DNA of 42,551 nt, taken from contig JAFZAL010000178.1 in the NCBI GenBank assembly GCA_017557195.1, positions 1 to 42,551 of the forward strand, given 5' to 3'. The position numbers and the translations under genes are program-made. The DNA comes from Thermoguttaceae bacterium. GTDB taxonomy: Bacteria; Planctomycetota; Planctomycetia; Pirellulales; Thermoguttaceae. Position 1 is the stretch's first letter, and each line of letters starts with the position of its first letter. This document shows positions 1 through 7,987 of the stretch, in pieces. The notes below the pieces were generated by a model that ran no database searches, was not told the DNA's origin, and saw only the letters and a program-made list of their open reading frames with translations.

Positions 1-206
1 AAAACCTTTTTTGAAAAAAAGGTTCTTCCCCTCAAACTCCCATTTCCAAAAAACTTTAGTAAGGGAAGAGAAATTCAGTAAGAATCGTAAATAACCAATC
101 GGCGCGAATCCGTTTCATCCGTCAAATCCGTGTGCTGGTTGACCCGCTCATAACCAACGATGAGCGCGGAGCGTAATTACGCATTCCGCATTACGAATTA
201 CGCATT
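1..206. repeat. 3' flank of Gfo copy 1, direct repeat of 1669-1879
   Basis: This flank matches 1669-1879 almost base for base outside the word arrays, at an offset of about 1669. It holds an AACC-T6/A7-GGTT hairpin at 3-24, which on the minus strand ends the upstream gene like a terminator. It also holds a stretch at 108-134 that repeats the word ATCCGT three times. The last 35 bases are a word array that differs from copy 2. The match shows that gene and flank were duplicated as one unit. Confidence 0.85.
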
Positions 207-209
207 CTA
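160..209. repeat. word array (TAATGCG family) at the stop of Gfo copy 1
   Basis: A GC-rich core (GAGCGCGGAGCG) is followed by tandem variants of TAATTACGCATTC and CGCATTACG that run into the TAG stop codon at 207-209. A similar array in inverse orientation lies at 1623-1659, so copy 1 with its promoter sits between inverted arms of the same word family. Confidence 0.7.
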
Positions 210-1517
210 CAGCGTCCACCCTTCTCTATACGGAACTTCCAGCATAGCGTTCGCGGCGGCGGAGTTTGTCGTCATGGCTTTGGCGTCCCAGACGAGGTCT
301 TCCCCGGTTCGGTATGCCAGGGTTCCTAAAAGAACGGTTTCGGTCAGACGTCCGCCGTAGCTGAACCGGCACAGGCAGTCTTCCGGCTTGTTGTCGCGAA
401 TCGCCTGGAGCCATTCCTCGTGATGTCCGAGCGATTTGGGAATCCAGTGTTCCGGCGCCTGATACGACTTGAACTCTTCTTCCGGATACAGGGCGAAATA
501 GTCGTAGTCGGCGACCAGCTGCCCCTTCTCGCCGTCAAACATAACGGCTTTGAACCGTTCGGGAATGTTCTTTTCTTTGAGGGCGTTCGGGCATTTTCCG
601 CCGTCAAGCCAATGGACGGTGCAGGCGGGCTGATCGTCAGTTGCTTCGAATCCATACTCAATTTCCAGGCTGAGCGGAGTCGTTTCCGGACTGACTTTGG
701 GTCCATCAACGGCTTTAATCGTCTTGCAGTTTTTCAGCTTGAGCGCCCAGAACGCCAAGTCCAGCAGGTGCGTTCCCATATCTCCCATCGTCCCGCTGCC
801 GAACGCCCACCATTTGCGCCACGAGCGAGGCAGATAACAGGGATTGTACGGTCGATACTGCGCCGGGCCGAGCCAGCAGTCCCAGTTGATATAGTCCGGA
901 ACAGGCGGCGTATCCGTCGGAAGCGGCTCGTCAGGCTCAAAGCCCCAGGAGCTTCTAAACCAGATATAAACGTTGCGAACCTTGCCGATCGCGCCGGACT
1001 GAACGATTTCGACAACGCGGCGGTACGTGTCTTCCGCATGAATCTGAGCGCCCATTTGGGTGCAGAGTTTCTTTTCCTCCGCGACGGTTTGCATCAACCG
1101 GGTTTCGTAAATGCTGTGCGCCAGCGGTTTTTCGCAGTAACAGTGAAGCCCCATTTTCATCGCCATGACAGCCGGCGCGGCGTGAGTATGGTCAGGCGTC
1201 GAGACGACAACGGCGTCCAGGTCTTTGACGCTTTCCAGCAGCTTGCGGAAATCCTGAAACTTCTGCGCCTGCGGAGCCAGCTTGGCGGCGGTATCCAGAT
1301 ACCGGGCGTCGATGTCACACAACGCGACGACGTTCTCGCCCAAAACAGCATGATAGTTTGCCTCTGCGCGGTGAGCAACGCCGATAATCCCCAGGTTCAG
1401 CTTGGAACTGGGCGATTTGTCCTGACAGTATGCGGGAACGGAAACGCTGACAGCCGACAGCGCCGCGGCGGCTGTCCCAGCTTTGAGAAAATCACGGCGG
1501 GAAAAACGAGTTGACAT
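207..1517 (-). CDS. Gfo/Idh/MocA-family oxidoreductase, Tat-exported (copy 1)
   Basis: This 436-residue protein is predicted to be an NAD(P)-dependent sugar or cyclitol dehydrogenase acting outside the cytoplasm. It opens with a twin-arginine signal, SRRDFLK at residues 6-12, followed by an Ala-rich hydrophobic stretch ending near AYCQ. A Rossmann segment follows (GIIGVAHRA), then DHTHAAP and the family signature CEKP, with EKP at 129-131. The C-terminal half is the alpha/beta substrate domain. The frame stays open upstream to 1610, but ATG 1517 is chosen because AGGAGA lies about 7 bases before it and the Tat motif starts there. The promoter is at 1582-1610. The substrate cannot be told. The nucleotide-binding glycines differ from the usual GxGxxG. 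It is a tandem paralogue of the next gene. Confidence 0.9.
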   Translation of the reverse strand: MSTRFSRRDFLKAGTAAAALSAVSVSVPAYCQDKSPSSKLNLGIIGVAHRAEANYHAVLGENVVALCDIDARYLDTAAKLAPQAQKFQDFRKLLESVKDLDAVVVSTPDHTHAAPAVMAMKMGLHCYCEKPLAHSIYETRLMQTVAEEKKLCTQMGAQIHAEDTYRRVVEIVQSGAIGKVRNVYIWFRSSWGFEPDEPLPTDTPPVPDYINWDCWLGPAQYRPYNPCYLPRSWRKWWAFGSGTMGDMGTHLLDLAFWALKLKNCKTIKAVDGPKVSPETTPLSLEIEYGFEATDDQPACTVHWLDGGKCPNALKEKNIPERFKAVMFDGEKGQLVADYDYFALYPEEEFKSYQAPEHWIPKSLGHHEEWLQAIRDNKPEDCLCRFSYGGRLTETVLLGTLAYRTGEDLVWDAKAMTTNSAAANAMLEVPYREGWTL

Positions 1518-1581
1518 GGATACTCTCCTTTTGTATCTCGAATAACGTGGGTAGGGAAATTCTAATACTAGAACTGCTTTC

Positions 1582-1610
1582 AGTATATCTGCCTGAAAAA
1601 TAAAAAGCAA
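1582..1610 (-). promoter_or_regulatory. sigma70-type promoter of Gfo copy 1
   Basis: On the minus strand there is TTGCTT (1605-1610), a 17-base spacer, and TATACT (1582-1587). This gives a leader of about 60 bases to the ATG at 1517. It is seen by eye and has not been mapped. Confidence 0.6.
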
Positions 1611-1622
1611 GAGGGGGGAGGG

Positions 1623-1659
1623 AATTAATGCGTAATGCGTAATTCGGAATGCGGAATTA
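1623..1659. repeat. word array (TAATGCG family)
   Basis: Imperfect tandem AATGCGTAATGCGTAATTCGG words lie just upstream of the -35 box of Gfo copy 1. They are complementary in orientation to the array at 160-209. Confidence 0.65.
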
Positions 1660-1668
1660 AAAAGAGGG

Positions 1669-1879
1669 GAAAACCATTTTTGAAAAAAAGGTTCTTCCCC
1701 TCAAACACCCCTTTCCAAAAAACTTTAGCAAGGGGAGAAAATTACAGTATGAAGCGGAAATAACCAATCGGCGAAAATCCGTTTCATCCGTAAAATCCGT
1801 GTGCGGACTGACTAACGGTTAACCATTGCGGAGCGCCTTGCGAAACTCTCGCAACTCGCTACTCGCAACTCGCAACTTC
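1669..1879. repeat. 3' flank of Gfo copy 2, direct repeat of 1-206
   Basis: This is the second copy of the duplicated flank. It has the same AACC/GGTT A/T hairpin (1672-1693), the same ATCCGT word stretch (about 1786-1804) and the same junction into the gene's C-terminus. The terminal word array differs: CTCGCAACT words at 1846-1882, preceded by the GC-rich stretch GCGGAGCGCCTTGCG. Confidence 0.85.
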
Positions 1880-1882
1880 CTA
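1846..1882. repeat. word array (TTGCGAG family) at the stop of Gfo copy 2
   Basis: Tandem CTCGCAACT and CTCGCTACT words end at the TAG stop of the gene on the minus strand. The homologous position in copy 1 carries a different word family. Confidence 0.75.
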
Positions 1883-3202
1883 CAGCGTCCATCCTTCTCT
1901 GTACGGAACGGCGAGCAGGGCGTTGGCGGCTTCGGAGTTCGTCTTCATGGCGTCGGCGTCCCAGACGAGTTCTTCGCCAGTGCGGTACGCCAAAGCGCCA
2001 AGCAGAATCGTTTCTGTCAGGCGGCCGCCGTAGCTGAACCGGCAAAGGCAGTCTTCCGGTTTGTTGTCGCGAATCGCCTGCAGCCATTCGTTGTGATGTC
2101 CGAGCGATTTGGCAATCCAGGGTTCCGGAGCTTTGTAGTCTTTGAAGTTCTCTTCCGGATACAGAACGCGAGAGCCGTAGTCGGCAAAGAGCTGTCCTTT
2201 TTCGCCGTCGAACAGAACGCCCATGAACCGATCCGGGATGCCCTTCTGCTTGAGGATTTCCGGACGCTTTCCACCGTCGAGCCAGTGCAGATTGACAGCC
2301 GGCTGTTCGCCGTCGGCTTCGAACGTGTAGTCCATTTCGAGGTTGAGCGGGCAGCCTTCCGGGTTGAGCGCCGGACCGTCAACGATTTTAACCGTCTTGC
2401 AGTTCTTGAGCTTCAGAGCCCAGAACGCCAGGTCCATGATGTGAGCCGCCATGTCGCCCAGCGTGCCGTTGCCAAAATCCCACCATTTACGCCAGTTGGC
2501 TGGCAGGTAGCAGGGGTTGTACGGACGGAACGGAGCGGGTCCGACCCACAGATCCCAATCGAGATAGGAGGGGACGGGCGGCGTGTCGGTCGGGCGTTTG
2601 GCGTCGGGCGTCAAGCCCCAGCCTTTTCCGCACCAGACGTAAACGTCGTGAACCTTGCCGACTGCGCCGGACTGAACCATTTCAACAACGCGGCGATAGT
2701 TGTCTTCCGCGTGAATCTGAGTTCCCATCTGGGTGCAGACTTTCTTTTCGGCGGCGACTTCCTGCATAACGCGAGCTTCGCGAATGTCGTGAGCCAGTGG
2801 CTTTTCGCAGTAGCAGTGAAGACCCATCTTCATAGCCATCACAGCCGGGGCGGCGTGAGTGTGGTCAGGCGTGGTAATCAAAACGGCGTCGAGGTCTTTG
2901 GTCGTTTCGAGCATCTTGCGGAAGTCCGCGAACTTTTCCGCTTTCGGCGCATGCTTTTCGCCGGCTTTATTTAACAGCCTTGAGTCAACGTCGCAAATAG
3001 CAACGATGTTTTCGCCAGCGGCGTTAATTTTGGCGAAGTGATCATCGCCTCTCATGCCGGCGACGCCGACAAAAGCGATATTGAGTTTGTTGCTGGGAGC
3101 TTTGTCCTGGCTGTAGGCGGGAACGGAAACGTTGACCGCGGCAAGAGAAGCGACGGCTGCGCCGGACTTCAGGAAATCACGACGTGAAAAACGACTGGAC
3201 AT
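1880..3202 (-). CDS. Gfo/Idh/MocA-family oxidoreductase, Tat-exported (copy 2)
   Basis: This 440-residue protein is closely similar along its whole length to the gene at 207-1517. It has Tat motif SRRDFLK at residues 6-12, nucleotide-binding segment FVGVAGMRG, DHTHAAP, and CEKP with EKP at 133-135. The C-terminal substrate domain has the same RFSYGGRLTET and VPYREGWTL ends as copy 1. ATG 3202 follows AAGGAG by about 6 bases; the longer open frame to 3313 would run through a repeat array and is rejected. The promoter at 3347-3375 gives a leader of about 140 bases that contains the inverted array at 3261-3336. It is probably a periplasmic or secreted sugar dehydrogenase of unknown substrate. 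The paralogues have diverged most near the nucleotide site, which may reflect different substrates. Confidence 0.9.
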   Translation of the reverse strand: MSSRFSRRDFLKSGAAVASLAAVNVSVPAYSQDKAPSNKLNIAFVGVAGMRGDDHFAKINAAGENIVAICDVDSRLLNKAGEKHAPKAEKFADFRKMLETTKDLDAVLITTPDHTHAAPAVMAMKMGLHCYCEKPLAHDIREARVMQEVAAEKKVCTQMGTQIHAEDNYRRVVEMVQSGAVGKVHDVYVWCGKGWGLTPDAKRPTDTPPVPSYLDWDLWVGPAPFRPYNPCYLPANWRKWWDFGNGTLGDMAAHIMDLAFWALKLKNCKTVKIVDGPALNPEGCPLNLEMDYTFEADGEQPAVNLHWLDGGKRPEILKQKGIPDRFMGVLFDGEKGQLFADYGSRVLYPEENFKDYKAPEPWIAKSLGHHNEWLQAIRDNKPEDCLCRFSYGGRLTETILLGALAYRTGEELVWDADAMKTNSEAANALLAVPYREGWTL

Positions 3203-3260
3203 AAGTGTCTCCTTTCGTAGATTATAATTAAATAAAGTTAAAGTTGCGAATTGCAAAAAA

Positions 3261-3336
3261 GTGGTTAGTGGTAAGTGGTTAGTGTTTAGTAAAGAGCTTT
3301 GCGTCCTTACCACTTAAAACTTACCACTTAAAACTG
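3261..3336. repeat. inverted word array (AGTGGTTA) with GCGTCC core, in a 5' leader
   Basis: The left arm has AGTGGTTAGTGG-type words. A core reads AAAGAGCTTTGCGTCC, whose complement carries GGACGCAAAG. The right arm has TTACCACTT and AAAACTTACCAC words. It lies between the promoter (3347-3375) and start codon (3202) of Gfo copy 2, so it is transcribed into the leader and could fold into a long hairpin. Confidence 0.75.
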
Positions 3337-3346
3337 CTTTATATAA

Positions 3347-3375
3347 AGTATAATCGATTCCCATCTAAAATGCAA
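3347..3375 (-). promoter_or_regulatory. sigma70-type promoter of Gfo copy 2
   Basis: On the minus strand there is TTGCAT (3370-3375), a 17-base spacer, and TATACT (3347-3352). No other gene starts here on that strand. Confidence 0.6.
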
Positions 3376-3570
3376 CTGTTATGATGTAAAAATGGGCGGT
3401 TTTTTAAAAAAATTCAAGATTTTTTCCAGCGGAAAACGAATTCTTGCCGGTTTTGGCGTTGGCTCTCCCTTGTAAAAAAAAGAAATTGTGGTAAATTAGA
3501 AGCAAGTTTATGGTTTCAAAATACGCGATTGTTCGCTAGCAGGAACAAATACGCTGATTCCAAAACCTCT

Positions 3571-3657
3571 GGAGCGGTGGCTGAGTGGCCGAAAGCGTCG
3601 GTTTGCTAAACCGATGAAGGAGTACTCCTTCCGCAGGTTCGAATCCTGTCTGCTCCG
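3571..3657 (+). tRNA. tRNA-Ser (anticodon GCU)
   Basis: An 87-base class II tRNA. The acceptor stem GGAGCGG pairs with CTGCTCC, with one G-U pair. The D-arm reads GGCTGAGTGGCC. The anticodon stem TCGGT/ACCGA encloses GCT at 3605-3607. A long variable arm pairs GAAGGAG with CTCCTTC. The T-arm is CAGGTTCGAATCCTG and the discriminator base is G. The CCA end is not encoded. It reads serine codons AGC and AGU. Confidence 0.95.
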
Positions 3658-3667
3658 GTTTCGTAAA

Positions 3668-3706
3668 GGAGACAGGAAAACGAGAGTTTTTCTGGTCTCC
3701 TTTTTT
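3668..3706 (+). terminator. intrinsic terminator of tRNA-Ser
   Basis: GGAGAC (3668-3673) pairs with GTCTCC (3695-3700), followed at once by six T. It lies 10 bases after the tRNA. Confidence 0.75.
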
Positions 3707-3823
3707 AGTTGCGAGTTGCGTATTTAGTGCATAGTATTTAGTGCTTAGTACTTAGTGCATAGGACGCAAAGCGCTACCCCCACTATGCACTATGCACTAG
3801 GCGCTACGCACTAGGCACTAATC
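3707..3823. repeat. inverted word array (TAGTGCAT) with GGACGCAAAGCGCT core
   Basis: After a short TTGCGAG stretch come TAGTGCATAG and TAGTACTTAG words. The core is GGACGCAAAGCGCT at 3762-3775. The complementary arm has ACTATGCACT and GGCGCTACGC words and ends 4 bases before the rsgA start codon. It fills the whole tRNA-rsgA spacer. Confidence 0.8.
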
Positions 3824-3827
3824 ATTC

Positions 3828-5003
3828 ATGTCCAAAAAAATCCGCGCCAACTTCCGTAAGAACCGCAACGCGCCGCCGCGTAAAAACGACTGGCTTCGTC
3901 AGTACGAGGAAAACGGCGGATCGACGCTGGAAAACGAGGCGTCAAGCGAACGCATCGTCGGGCGCGGCAAGCAGTCTAAAAAGCTGACCGTTAAGGGCGA
4001 GACTCTTCAATCGGACGCGTCTACCGGGTTTAACGTTGAACTGGAAGTCGATCTGTCTCTTTGCCGCGCCGGGCGAATTCTCTCGACGCATGGTCTGAAC
4101 AGTTTCGTTTCCGACGACCTGACCGGCGACGTCTATCGATGTCAGATTCGGCGTCTGCTCAAAACGCTTTCTACCGGACAGCGCAACCCGGTCGTGGCGG
4201 GCGACCGCGTTCTGTTCAGACCGGCTCCGCAAAGCGACATAAACGAAGGGTTTATTGAACGAATCGAGCCGCGGCAAGGCGTCTTGTGCCGAACGAGCTG
4301 GAAGAAACAGCACGTCATCGCCGCCAATATCGACCAGGCGTTTATTATCGCCTCCGCCGCCGAACCGGAAATCAAGCCGAATCTGATTGACCGCATTATT
4401 CTCACTGCGGAGAAAGTCAACCTCAAGCCGATTGTCTGTATTAACAAAATTGACCTCGTTGACCCTGCCGCGTTTCAACCGCTGGCGGGCGTGTACGCGT
4501 CGATGGGGCTGGACGTTCTGTTTCTGTCAACGAAAACCGGACAGGGAATCGAGGAATTCAAACGCGCTCTGGCGGGAAAGGCGTCTGTCGTTACCGGGCA
4601 AAGCGGGGTGGGGAAATCGTCGCTGCTCAACGCCGTCGACCCGACTCTTCAGTTAAGAACGCAGCAGGTCAGCGACGAAAACGAAAAAGGAAAGCATACG
4701 ACCACCGCTGCCCGGCTGTACAAAATCAACGCCTCCGACGCTGTTACATCTTACGTTCTTGACACGCCCGGCATCCGCTCGTTCCATCTGTGGGACGTCA
4801 TTCCGGAAGAAGTCGCTGGATTCTATCGGGACATTCGCCCGTTTGTCAGCCAATGCCAGTTTGACGACTGCACGCATACGCACGAAACAGGCTGCGCCGT
4901 CAAAGCCGCCGTCGGAAACGGTCTAATCGACGCCCGCCGTTACGATTCCTACTGCCAGATTTTCGCCGGCGAGCTGGAAGAAGAGGAAGAGGAAAACAAG
5001 TAA
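3828..5003 (+). CDS. rsgA: ribosome small-subunit-dependent GTPase A
   Basis: This 391-residue circularly permuted GTPase helps late maturation of the 30S subunit. After a basic N-terminal extension and an OB-fold region (about 85-155), the GTPase motifs come in permuted order: NKID (206-209), the P-loop GQSGVGKS (257-264), then DTPG (312-315). The C-terminal zinc site CxxxxCxH...C is seen as Cys343, Cys348, His350 and Cys356. The tail is very acidic (EELEEEEEENK). No Shine-Dalgarno sequence is visible before ATG 3828, because the word array at 3707-3823 ends just before it. The N-terminal extension of about 75 residues is longer than in most RsgA proteins and is rich in basic residues. It forms a single-gene unit. 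Confidence 0.95.
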   Translation: MSKKIRANFRKNRNAPPRKNDWLRQYEENGGSTLENEASSERIVGRGKQSKKLTVKGETLQSDASTGFNVELEVDLSLCRAGRILSTHGLNSFVSDDLTGDVYRCQIRRLLKTLSTGQRNPVVAGDRVLFRPAPQSDINEGFIERIEPRQGVLCRTSWKKQHVIAANIDQAFIIASAAEPEIKPNLIDRIILTAEKVNLKPIVCINKIDLVDPAAFQPLAGVYASMGLDVLFLSTKTGQGIEEFKRALAGKASVVTGQSGVGKSSLLNAVDPTLQLRTQQVSDENEKGKHTTTAARLYKINASDAVTSYVLDTPGIRSFHLWDVIPEEVAGFYRDIRPFVSQCQFDDCTHTHETGCAVKAAVGNGLIDARRYDSYCQIFAGELEEEEEENK

Positions 5004-5684
5004 ACTGATTACGCCATTGTCAAATTCTTGTTTTTGACGAAATATCTTCATGCTAATATGACATTAAGTCAACATTTCGCGTTTTTAATGATTAATATGT
5101 ACATTATTTATTCAGAAAGGGAATAAAGCGTCATTTCTAATTGCATAACCAATCAACTCTTAAAAGAAATCAGCAAAAACTTTATAAAATTACCGTTCCC
5201 CCCCTTGCGAATTATCCGATATTAGTAATAATAATTATTAAATTTGTTTCAGGTTATCTTTAACCTGCAAGTTACAATTGGTAAACGACGAGACTATCAT
5301 TCATTTGATTTTCCAAATCGTTTACGTAGTCAAATACAAAACCAATTTGTCGCAAATTACCACCTGGCTTTACCCGGATTATTAGAAGTTGGTTTGACAG
5401 GACTGCACTCCTAAAAATTTTTGTTCTGGGGCGTTGTCTTGTATGCTATTCTAATCCCCGTGGTAAGGGCGCGATAATAGCTGCAGGTTCAACGCTCCTC
5501 TTTCTTTAAGGGATGTTTTGAAGCTATTAACTTCCGTAATTATTAAATGATTGTTTTACCGGGAGTAAAAAAATTGGCATTCGCCCTCAATCAAGATTTT
5601 TGTCGTTATGACAAGCGTCGTAATTTTTGCAGCGTTTTCTCGTTTCAACCGTTACCCCACTTCCTTTAAACCTTAGAATTTCTT
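5004..5684. other. 681-bp spacer without a gene; hairpin-rich part at 5250-5570
   Basis: No plausible coding frame is seen and the region is AT-rich. From 5250 it holds a run of local inverted repeats: CAGGTTA/TAACCTG (5250-5267), GTAAACGA/TCGTTTAC (5281-5325), AATTTG/CAAATT (5344-5358), AAACCAA/TTGGTTT (5338-5395), TAATAGCT/AGCTATTA (5475-5529) and TTTAC/GTAAA (near 5555-5569). It may be a structured RNA or a long leader of the next gene. It matches no RNA family I recognise, and the strand is unknown. Confidence 0.4.
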
Positions 5685-7430
5685 ATGAAAAGAATTACCC
5701 CGTCGCTATTCGTTTTATTGTGTTTTTTCGGGTCGGTTTTTCACTTTTATGAAAACGGTCTGTGTGAAGCTCCAAATTCAGAGCCGGTTGCTAAACCGGC
5801 TGTTTCGCAGTCCCCAACAAAAGGATTGTCCAAGGCAGGAAAACAGGCAGGCGAACGCATTGTTCTAACCGTCAATGGCGTTGACTTTGCATTTCGCTGG
5901 TGTCCTCCCGGAACGTTTATGATGGGTTCGCCGGAATCTGAAGAAGGACGCAGAGACGACGAGACTCAACATCGAGTAACGCTTACTCAAGGTTTTTGGA
6001 TGATGGAAAAGGAAGTCGTTCAAAAGCAGTGGACGGCGATAATGGATAACAACCCAAGCCATCTAAGGGGAAATTATTTGCCAGTTGAAGCCGTTACATG
6101 GAAAGACGCTCTGTCTTTTTGTGATAAATGCGCTGAACTGGGATTTAACGTAAAATTGCCAACGGAGTCTCAATGGGAATATGCATGCCGCGCGGGAAAC
6201 GCCGCCGACCGTCCACAGAACAACTCATGGGGTTTGCAAAACATGCTTGACGACGTATGGGAATTTTGTGCCGACTGGTATGGCCCCTATCCAAATGAAA
6301 GCGTTACAGATCCGACAGGTCCGTCTGCTGGAGATTCGCACGTATGCCGCGGCGGCAGCAACGGTTTGTTTATGACGCCAGAACGAGAACGTTCCGCTCA
6401 GCGTAATTCGCTGAATGACAATATTCAATTTGGCGGCCGCGGTTTTCGCTGCATAATTGAAGCAAAAACCATGGACGACATTCTTCGTGGAATTGAATCC
6501 GGTAATAATAAAGCTGTCGCTTTGAACAGTCTCGGTAAATTATTTGTCCTTTCAATTTGGGGAACAAATGCCAATAAGGATTTAAGCATTCTTCAGAAAG
6601 CGTTCGACAAAAAAATGTCTTTAAGCGGTTTGAATCTTGATTCGAATTTCGATCCGGACAACTTTGTTGCAGATTATAAAACGCTTACCGGAAATGAGGC
6701 GTCAAAGAAAAATATACTTGAAGCCTGCCGTTCCATTAATCGGCAAGCGCAAAAAAAAGACGTTATTTTTGTATATATTTGCTGTAAAGGTTTAATGAGA
6801 CAATTGCATGAGAATGACAACCGAAGTTACCATGTATTGTTTCCTGAAATTAAATCTGCAAAGCAAACTGAAAACATCAATGATTACGGAATTTTACGTA
6901 CTGAAATTATCGAGGCGTTAACGAAAAACGAGCATCGACTTGTAGTTTTGATTACTGACGCAGATACGACACATGAGATAAGCGCTATAATGAGCGATGA
7001 TGATTCGTCTGACAGCGTTTCGATTGCGCCAGCGGCAGGTTCCTGTGACGATTCGTACTATTTCTTCTCCCCGTCTTCGACGGATAGCCGTTTGCGCGTT
7101 TTTCTCAGAACAAACGTCGGATTAATCGATTATAATTCAAATTCTCCATTTGAAGGACTTTGGGGAATGGGAGGAGTGAGCAATATTACAAGGAATTCTC
7201 AAGGAATGCCGAACAGCCCATTTTTTAACGCCTTTATGACTTCCTTTATCCTTACGGATAAAACCAGCATGCCTAAATCAGAATTTTTCAATAACCTGGA
7301 ATTAAACCTTTCAGAAAACGCCAACTTTGACCGTCCTTTCCCGTATAAGAATACAGGACCGTACAGAAGTACAGAGGATACTATTAGTCAAAGACTGTTT
7401 GATTTCAAAGGACAAGGATATATAGAATAG
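5685..7430 (+). CDS. exported FGE/SUMF1-like protein with C-terminal caspase-like domain
   Basis: This 581-residue protein begins with a signal peptide (residues 1 to about 28, hydrophobic LFVLLCFFG). Residues about 55-255 form a formylglycine-generating-enzyme (SUMF1) fold: WCPPGTFMMGS, a PVEAVTW segment, LPTESQWEYACRAG, VWEFCADWYG, RGGS and GFRC. The middle between EYACRAG and the WGLQNM segment is about 40 residues shorter than usual. The two active-site cysteines of true FGE, which follow RGGS, are absent. Residues about 280-560 look like a caspase (C14) fold: LFVLSIWGTNANKDL, then DVIFVYICCKG (359-369) where SGHG is expected, and RLVVLITDAD (418-427) where DxC is expected. Both members of the His/Cys dyad therefore appear lost. 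It is likely a binding or scaffold protein of the envelope. The caspase-like assignment is by pattern only. Confidence 0.7.
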   Translation: MKRITPSLFVLLCFFGSVFHFYENGLCEAPNSEPVAKPAVSQSPTKGLSKAGKQAGERIVLTVNGVDFAFRWCPPGTFMMGSPESEEGRRDDETQHRVTLTQGFWMMEKEVVQKQWTAIMDNNPSHLRGNYLPVEAVTWKDALSFCDKCAELGFNVKLPTESQWEYACRAGNAADRPQNNSWGLQNMLDDVWEFCADWYGPYPNESVTDPTGPSAGDSHVCRGGSNGLFMTPERERSAQRNSLNDNIQFGGRGFRCIIEAKTMDDILRGIESGNNKAVALNSLGKLFVLSIWGTNANKDLSILQKAFDKKMSLSGLNLDSNFDPDNFVADYKTLTGNEASKKNILEACRSINRQAQKKDVIFVYICCKGLMRQLHENDNRSYHVLFPEIKSAKQTENINDYGILRTEIIEALTKNEHRLVVLITDADTTHEISAIMSDDDSSDSVSIAPAAGSCDDSYYFFSPSSTDSRLRVFLRTNVGLIDYNSNSPFEGLWGMGGVSNITRNSQGMPNSPFFNAFMTSFILTDKTSMPKSEFFNNLELNLSENANFDRPFPYKNTGPYRSTEDTISQRLFDFKGQGYIE

Positions 7431-7764
7431 ATATCCGCGCCAGATAACATTTGGCGTTCATTCGATAGCGGGAGATTCCTCAGTGTATAAAAGCGCCTCG
7501 TTCAGATCTCCCGCGGTGCGAAGGCGCACACCCAATCCGCGCTGCCGCGGTGCGAAGGCGCACACCCAATCCGCGCTGCCGCGGTGCGAAGGCGCACACC
7601 CAGTCCGCGCTGCCGCGCGAGATGTATTATAATCGCTCCCGTTGGTCGGCGGCGAGGCGCCGCTCCCAGTCCGCGCTGCCGCGCGTTTGCCGATAACCGC
7701 TCCCGTTGGTCGCTTTGCGATAATTGCTAATTGCAAAATACTAATTGCTAATTCCCCTGCCCTC
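7431..7764. other. spacer with GC-rich tandem repeats
   Basis: An inverted pair GCGGGAGAT/ATCTCCCGC flanks 7467-7513. It is followed by the 34-bp repeat (7511-7612) and degenerate copies to about 7711. An open frame on the minus strand through this region only translates the repeat. Confidence 0.6.
7511..7612. repeat. three tandem 34-bp repeats
   Basis: Copies start at 7511, 7545 and 7579. They are identical except for one A/G change in the third. Each runs from CCGCGGTGCG to ATCCGCGCTG. Two longer degenerate relatives ending in CAGTCCGCGCTGCCGCGCG and CCCGTTGGTCG follow to about 7711. No gene is disrupted. Confidence 0.85.
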
Positions 7765-7793
7765 TTGTATCTCGAAAAAGATTTCTGTATAAT
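7765..7793 (+). promoter_or_regulatory. sigma70-type promoter of the deacetylase gene
   Basis: TTGTAT (7765-7770), a 17-base spacer and TATAAT (7788-7793). The leader to ATG 7988 is about 185 bases and contains the array at 7870-7925. Confidence 0.65.
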
Positions 7794-7869
7794 ATTAAGT
7801 TAGATAGAGTATAACGATTTGACTTCTTCCAGCGTATCTGTCAATGATAAGTTGATAGTCAATCAGCGA

Positions 7870-7925
7870 GAAACGCAAGCAGCTCACAAAAGCCTCTCGC
7901 AACTCGCTACTCGCAACTCGCTACT
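7870..7925. repeat. word array (TTGCGAG family) in a 5' leader
   Basis: A core-like AAACGCAAGCAGCTC (from 7871) is followed by CTCGCAACTCGCTACT words (7894-7925). Only one arm is present. Confidence 0.65.
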
Positions 7926-7987
7926 AAAGACGCATAATTATGGAAGAGTCGCATTTTTACTTAATTACAGAAAGGGGTTTTTCGGTT

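Noticed and set aside
420..1514. Long open frame on the plus strand through Gfo copy 1
   Set aside because: It is the complement of a well-supported gene with all family motifs and shows no recognisable domain or ribosome site. The same applies to the plus-strand frames at 1826-2974, 9895-10803, 10997-11764, 12473-13066, 15409-16290, 23342-24511 and 41208-42254, and to the minus-strand frames at 3942-4478 and 9284-9919.
5004..5684. tmRNA, RNase P RNA, SRP RNA or 6S RNA
   Set aside because: None of the conserved sequence blocks that I know for these RNAs could be found; the spacer is left as an unassigned structured candidate.
7458..7736. Open frame of 92 residues on the minus strand
   Set aside because: It is a translation of the 34-bp repeat and its degenerate copies and has no family features.
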